From contig CAJHNH020008547.1 of NCBI GenBank assembly GCA_905116865.2, positions 404,501 to 468,500 of the forward strand: a stretch of DNA of 64,000 nt, read 5' to 3'. The position numbers were made by a program, and so were the translations under genes. The notes beneath the pieces are model-generated. The model was not told the DNA's origin and made no database searches. It was given only the letters and a program-made list of their open reading frames with translations. Positions 58,661 to 64,000 of the stretch are shown in pieces (position 1 is the stretch's first letter; each line of letters begins with the position of its first letter). The stretch is from Candidula unifasciata. Lineage: Eukaryota; Mollusca; Gastropoda; Stylommatophora; Geomitridae.

Positions 58661-58764
58661 GTGCTCATAAATTAAAATCTGATGACCCTTCCTAACCCAA
58701 CCATTTCCATATTTGTAACATGACTTGTTATAGTTACACTTGTTTGCTTGGAGCTGTATGTGAA

Positions 58765-58810
58765 TACACACACACACACGCACACATGTGTGTGTGTGTG
58801 TGTGTGTATT
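58765..58810. repeat. CA/TG microsatellite
   Basis: ACACACACACACACGCACAC then (TG)n; self-complementary halves. Confidence 0.9.
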
Positions 58811-58949
58811 GCATTTTTAATGACTTTTATTTTTTGAAAATATGACTATTCCTATTCTTTTAACCACTGCCTGGTGGCGTTAATGCAACATTTACTGCTA
58901 TAGTGTTATGTTATCACAATCAACGTCACTGCACATTATGCATTCCCAT

Positions 58950-61510
58950 GTGTGCTCAGTCACTCCAAAGTACTTTTACTAATTGTTCCCATGAGAAGCT
59001 GGTTATATTGTTTCCTATCTCGGCCTTGAAGATGGAATAGACGTGCTTCACAATGCTTTACTCCCATGTCACTCAATCGTGTTAGTGTCTGGGATTTTTC
59101 TTTGTCCACTTGTCCAGTCCGTACAGCGCTGATGATATCTGCTCTGTCCAAGCTTTTTCCCACATGCCAGTTTGTTTGCTCGCTCATTTCCCTTTGCGCC
59201 TGCATGTCATGCTTGACCTGGTTGTCTGGTACGTGCCGCTGTCCTCCTGTATTGTTTTTCCCATTCTTTGCGCTGTGTGATTCGCGCTTCACGGATCCAT
59301 TTGTGTAGATGATGATATCTTCTGGGTCTGAATGCTGATCTATCAGTTCCCTTACCTCTGTGTCTATGGCCACATGAATTTGATCCCTGCAGTATCTTCA
59401 GAGTGTGATGAAAACCTTAGAGATGCCATGCATGTCAGCTGGTGTATTCGTCCATTATTTTCCATGACTGTCACGTCTAGGTCACATACCTGCTGGATTA
59501 AATCCTCCCCCTTTGCCATCTAGGAGTGGCCTCTTTTAAAATGAGTTTCTTCTGTGTCGTGTTTAGCTTTGTGCACTGAGTGGTTAACGTCTGCCGATAC
59601 CCTCATGTACGCCTTGACTTGTGCGACTTTGTATTTGCTAGTCATCGTCGGCAAACCCAGGACAAAAGCATGGTGTTGCAGGAGGTGTCTTTTGTGCAGG
59701 TGAGTATGAGTCTCTTAGCCTCATTTTGTACTCGTCCAGTCTTTCTAGCTGGGTTTTGCTGACAGTGAGAAGGCCAAGACCATAGTCAATGACGGTTAAT
59801 ACAAGCCCTGGATAGAGAAGGAAAAGTAGGCGTTGTTCAATATCAGCTGCTGCTAGCACCCTGAGTGCTGTCAGACCTTTCCTGGCTCTAAGTATAACGT
59901 CTACGTGGTATTGTATAACAAGCATCTGTCAAATGTTATGACCAGGTATTTCATGGTGTCCGTTCTCTCGATGTCCACACCACACATGCTTACGAATGGC
60001 GTTGGTGTACTGACGATGTGAGTATTCAGAGAAAACCATGTTAAGGAGGCTTTGGACCGGTTCACTTGAGCTCTTGATTCCTGGCACCACTCACTAAGTC
60101 TGTCTAGTTCGTGTTGTAGCGTGGTTGTAATTTTGTGCCTGTTTTTACCTCAACGGTACACAAGGATATCATCTGCATAGTTGTAGCGTGGTTGTAATTT
60201 TGTGCCGTTTTTACCTAGACGGTACACAAGGATACAACAATATTCTGCCTAGGCCAGCGCTTTGTGCACTCGTGACTCCTACTGTGTAGACATTGAAGAG
60301 CACAGGTGACAATGGTGGTCCCTGGGGCAGACACATTGGGATGCGTTGAGGTCTGGATGCCCATTCACCACATCGAAGCGACACTGTTCTTTCGAATAGT
60401 GCTGCTGCGATTCAGTTGATCAATTTTGTTTCTCTGTGCATATCCAACAGCATTCTGATGAGCATGTTGTATGGGACGCTGTTGTACGCATCAATAGACC
60501 ACCTGACTCCAATGTTTAGGTCAACGTTCTGGCCACGATTGTTTTCATTATTTTTCCTATAGTGCTCTGGAGTGTGATGATTCTGTAGCCATTTATTCTC
60601 GTGTGGTTTTTTCCTGTCTTAGGAACAGGTCTGAGGTAGCTATGGAGCCAGTCATCAGGAATAGTGCCAGTTTTCATTGTGTTGTTGAAAATCATGGGTA
60701 GTTCATCAATATCTGTCACCTCGAGGCTTTTGAAGTCGCTGTATCTAATGCTATCAGGCCCTGGAGCTGTGTCTGGACAGGTCTTCAGTGTTGCTGTGAC
60801 GCAATCAGTTGAGATGTATACTGTATCATCGTCTTCCTCCATTTCAGCCATGTGGATATCGTGTAATCTCTGTTTCATCTGCTCCCTCTCGTCTCTATCT
60901 TGTCTTTTCCGTCTGCAAGAGAAATCTGTGCAGGATAGCATCGCCTTTGTCTTCATCCGACTGCAACACCACCCCGTTGTCCATCCTTAGTTTGGGCATA
61001 ACAGAGATTTGTTTGCCTCGGTTCATCTTGTGGTGAGCTGCCAGAATTTATTGAGAGATTTTTCATAACCCATTTCTTGGCAAAAATGTTCCTACATTGT
61101 GTGCTTAGACGCCTTTGTGAGTTGTTTAAAATGTTCAGTGAGTCTGTCTATTTTGTGTTTAAAGTCTTGTTTCTGAGCACAAGAAAAATTCGAAGACTTT
61201 CTGCATTTCTTCTAGTCTTTGGTGGCACCTCGTTTCTCTTTTCATGGCTTCTGCGACTTCAGGTGTCCACCACAGGGGTTGTTGAAAGATAGCTTTTTTA
61301 TTTCCCGGTGTTCTGCTATAGTGTGTCTTATTTTGAGTACTGTTTTCCAGATTACAGCTTTGTTCACAACTGATTCTGCTGGTTACATTTCTAACCATAA
61401 ATAGCATCCTTTTTACATGTTTTGTGGTGAATACTGGCACCATTTTTTCAACCAAAAAAAGAACCCTGCTGGTATCTATTTTTTTTTGATGGATTGACCT
61501 GGGAATCAAG
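58950..61510 (-). mobile_element. Degraded LINE with readable RT and RNase H motifs
   Basis: Minus strand, 5' to 3': QPLWWTPEVAEAMKRE (about 61290), TAPGPDSIRYSDFKS (60760), DDWLHSYLRPVPKTGKN and NGYRIITLQS (60600), PMCLPQGPPLSPVLFNVYT (60310), NYADDILVYR (60170, YADD catalytic motif), LVLTVIDYGLGLL and LDEYKMRLRDSY (59780), then RNase H DIIIYTNGSVKRE (59300), with Asn where the family has the first catalytic Asp, and CEARLFHLQGRDRKQYNQLL (59010). Frameshifts and stops separate these blocks, so it is inactive. A 66-base direct duplication affects the YADD region (60115-60235). Endonuclease sequence is not seen. Confidence 0.88.
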
Positions 61511-61629
61511 ATAAATTCAAATAAATTTAACCCTGGTTTATCTTTGAACCCAAAACAATATTAATAGTAATACATGATTTTTATTTGCTGATTTCAGATA
61601 CGTGGATTTTTCCTAAACTGTAAGAATCA

Positions 61630-61821
61630 GGATAACTAGACTCATGTGAAAATTCAGCAGATGTGGGCGAGGGAAGCACAGGAAAATTTCAGCTTATGAA
61701 ACGAGTACATCATGCTGGTCAATCGTAAAACCAGCTTCAAAGACGGCATGCCTATGGCGGACTATGGGCCTGATGAGAATCTAAATGACAATGCTGACAT
61801 TGAGTGGGTCAACAAGGGCTG
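61630..61821 (+). pseudogene. Exon-like segment of unrecognised gene, contains in-frame TGA
   Basis: After AAAATTCAG (61657-61665) the plus strand reads QMWAREAQENFSL, TGA, NEYIMLVNRKTSFKDGMPMA, DYGPDENLNDNADIEWVNKG W and then a consensus donor, GGCTGG|gtaagt (61815-61821 region). The protein-like composition and strong donor argue for an exon; the TGA (possibly a decayed CGA) argues for a pseudogene or an error. I do not recognise the protein. Confidence 0.4.
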
Positions 61822-61924
61822 GGTAAGTCACTCTTTCCTGTTTAACTTCGTTTGTCTCAGCCACATTTTACGTTAACGTTGTCATAATCATGCTGCTGGG
61901 TAAGTGAAGGAATGTGATGGTCCC

Positions 61925-62165
61925 TTTTCCACCCTTTTCCCGGCATTTTGGGCATATAGTGCTGGACCTATATTGTATAAAACCAATCAGCACTTGGTGG
62001 ATGATGTGATCAACCTTATGCTGACCGCCTTTACTTGCCAGGACTATACCTGGTACCCATGCAGGGCTGGGTCGACTTGGGAGCCAAGATCATTTTTGTA
62101 TAAAAAAAATATTAAAAAAAAACCGCCTGCCTTCGTCATTACTCCAACCCATGACCTTCTGATCT
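61925..62165 (+). repeat. SINE family C copy
   Basis: TTTTCCCGGCATTTTGGGCA TATAGTGC, GATGATGTGATCAACCTTAT GCTGACCGCCTTTACTTGCC, ACCCATGCAGGGCTGGGTCG ACTTGGGAGCC. It lies between the two exon-like segments. Confidence 0.6.
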
Positions 62166-62230
62166 GCAGGTAAGGGTAGCATGCTTGGTGGTACATCATT
62201 ATCACCTATATCTGCTTCCACTTTTTCAGT

Positions 62231-62379
62231 TAAGCTTCCCATGTAGGAAAAGTCTGCAGTCCACCACTCAGTGGTTGGTGCTGGCCATTGTCATTCTGTA
62301 TGGATGGACATTGTCATTTGGTGTCACTGAGCCTTCTTTGCCTTGCTCACCCTCGTGCTCTCATTTGATGTCTTTTTAG
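62231..62379 (+). CDS. Candidate exon with a hydrophobic segment, unrecognised
   Basis: After acceptor-like CCACTTTTTCAG (62219-62230) the phase 0 frame reads LSFPCRKSLQSTTQWLVLAI then VILYGWTLSFGVTEP to a TAG at 62377-62379. TTQWLVLAIVILYGWTLSFG looks like a membrane span. Joined to the previous segment it would continue WVNKGW-LSFPCRK. Its second half is copied at about 63173-63268 and 63726-63820 inside the minisatellite. Weak evidence: no family match. Confidence 0.3.
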
Positions 62380-64000
62380 GTGGTAAAGGCAATGGGTGGT
62401 ACAGACAGTGGGTGGTACAGGCAATGTGTGGTACAGGCAGTGGGTGGTACAGGCAATGTGTGGTACAGGCGATGGGTGGTACAGGCAATTGGTGGTACAG
62501 GTAATGGGTGGTACAGGCAATGGGTGGTACAGGCAATTGGTGGTAGAGGCAATGAGTGGTACAGGTAATGGGTGGTACAGGTAATGGGTGGTACAGGCAG
62601 TGGGTGGTACAGGCAGTGGGTGGTACAGGCAGTGGGTGGTACAGGCTGTGGGCGGTACAGGCAGTGGGTGGTACAGGCAATGGGTGGTACAGGCAATGGG
62701 TGGTACAGGCAGTGGGTGGTACAGGCAGTGGGTGGTACAGGCAGTGGGTGGTACAGGCAGTGGGTGGTACAGGCAGTGGGTGGTACAGGCAGTGGGTGGT
62801 ACAGACTGTGGGTGGTACAGGCTGTGGGTGGTACAGGCTGTGGGTGGTACAGGCAGTGGGTGGTACAGGCAGTAGGTGGTACAGACAGTGGGTGGTACAG
62901 GCAGTGGGTGGTACAGGCAGTGGGTGGTACAGGCTGTGGGTGGTACAGGCGATGGGTGGTACAGGCGATGGGTGGTACAGGCGATGGGTGGTACAGGTGA
63001 TGGGTGGTACAGGCAATGGGTGGTACAGGCAATGGGTGGTACAGGCAATGGGTGGTACAGGCAATTGGTGGTACAGGCGATGGGTGGTACAGGTGATGTG
63101 TGGTACAGGCGATGGGTAGTACAGGCAATGGGTGGTACAGGCAATGGGTGGTAGAGGCAATGGTTGGTACAGGCATTGTCATTCTGTATGGATGGACATT
63201 GTCATTTGGTGTCACTGAGCCTTCTTTGCCTTGCTCACCCTCTTGCTCTCATTTGATGTCTTTTTAGGTGGTACAGGCAATGGGTGGTACAGGCAATGGG
63301 TGGTACAGGCAATGTGGGGTACAGGCAGTGGGTAGTACAGGCAGTGGGGTGGTACAGGCAATGGGTGGTACAGGCAATGGGTGGTACAGGCAATGGGTGG
63401 TACAGGCAGTGGGTGTTACAGGCGATGTGTGGTACAGGCAGTGGGTAGTACAGGCAGTGGGTGGTACAGGCAGTGGGTAGTACAGGTAGTGGGTGGTACA
63501 GACAGTGGGTGGTACAGGCAGTGGGTAGTACAGGCAGTGGGTGGTACAGGCAATGGGTGGTACAGGTGATGGGTGGTACAGGCAGTGGGTGGTACAGGCA
63601 ATGGGTGGTACAGGCAATGGGTGGTACAGGCGATGGGTGGTACAGGTGATGGGTGGTACAGGCAATGGGTGGTACAGGCAATGGGTGGTACAGGCAATGG
63701 GTGGTAGAGGCAATGGTTGGTACAGGCATTGTCATTCTGTATGGATGGACATTGTCATTTGGTGTCACTGAGCCTTCTTTGCCTTGCTCACCCTCTTGCT
63801 CTCATTTGATGTCTTTTTAGGTGGTACAGGCAATGGGTGGTACAGGCAATGGGTGGTACAGGCAATGTGGGGTACAGGCAGTGGGTAGTACAGGCAGTGG
63901 GGTGGTACAGGCAATGGGTGGTACAGGCAATGGGTGGTACAGGCAATGGGTGGTACAGGCAGTGGGTGTTACAGGCGATGTGTGGTACAGGCAGTGGGTA
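62380..64000. repeat. 16-bp minisatellite with higher-order units, runs off the window
   Basis: Unit GGTGGTACAGGCAGTG (variants GCAATG, GCGATG, GTGATG, GCTGTG), about 90 copies in view. Interrupted at 63173-63268 and 63726-63820 by copies of CATTGTCATTCTGTATGGAT ... TTTGATGTCTTTTTAG, which also stands at 62288-62379. The last two higher-order units repeat with a 553-base period. Every frame of both strands is open for long stretches because stops are absent from the unit; none is credible as a gene. Confidence 0.95.

Noticed and set aside
62324..63771. Many open frames of up to 279 codons with GTGSGWYRQWVV- or CTTHCLYHPLPV-type repeats
   Set aside because: A 16-bp unit lacking stop codons makes all frames open; no start context, splice logic or family supports translation.

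Overview
The window looks like animal nuclear DNA: AT-rich, intron-rich and full of transposon fossils. The reverse-transcriptase C-termini, tRNA-like SINEs and hAT-type MITEs resemble those of molluscan genomes, so a gastropod or other lophotrochozoan is my best guess (moderate to low confidence). No bacterial, phage, CRISPR or rRNA features are seen. One host gene fills positions 246-46992 on the minus strand. It is an RSF1-type gene (remodeling and spacing factor 1, the large histone-binding subunit that partners the ISWI ATPase SMARCA5). I could place 16 coding exons whose GT/AG borders and codon phases join without conflict, from an ATG at 46992 to a TAA at 246-248. The predicted protein is about 3600 residues, against about 1440 for human RSF1. 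The extra length sits in two giant exons: exon 7 (4.2 kb, with two blocks of 11-residue repeats) and exon 16 (4.5 kb, with a long Pro/Gly/His/Gln/Met-rich tract). Exon 16 changes reading frame once near position 1270, which is either a sequence error or a real lesion. 

Layout: 1-245 is 3' flank or UTR with a 92-bp-spaced duplication. 246-46992 is RSF1, with introns loaded with repeats: a hAT MITE next to a 75-bp array (8.2-8.9 kb), 42/40-bp arrays (9.5-10.3 kb), a 54-bp array homologous to the gene's own exon-13 splice donor (11.6-12.97 kb), purine-only tracts (14.3-16.2 kb), LINE-derived minisatellites (19.6-20.6 kb), a 25-bp array (27.7-28.4 kb), LINE fragments with RNase H and C-terminal domains, several SINE families, and a 1-kb fold-back element in intron 1 (45.3-46.3 kb). 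47.1-47.6 kb, just upstream of the start codon, is a (TAG)n tract. From 47.6 to 61.5 kb there are essentially only mobile elements: a Helitron-like element (about 49.96-52.2 kb), LINE RNase H debris, three SINE copies, a hAT-like element with an 8-bp target duplication (54129-55422), and a degraded LINE with readable RT and RNase H motifs on the minus strand (58.95-61.5 kb). 

At 61.6-62.4 kb on the plus strand there are two exon-like segments of an unrecognised gene or pseudogene. The window ends in a 16-bp minisatellite (62.38-64.0 kb) whose higher-order unit carries a copy of the tail of the second segment. I did not find a convincing novel multi-gene system. The most unusual signals are the expanded RSF1 protein, the minisatellite related to its splice donor, and minisatellites amplified from LINE coding sequence.
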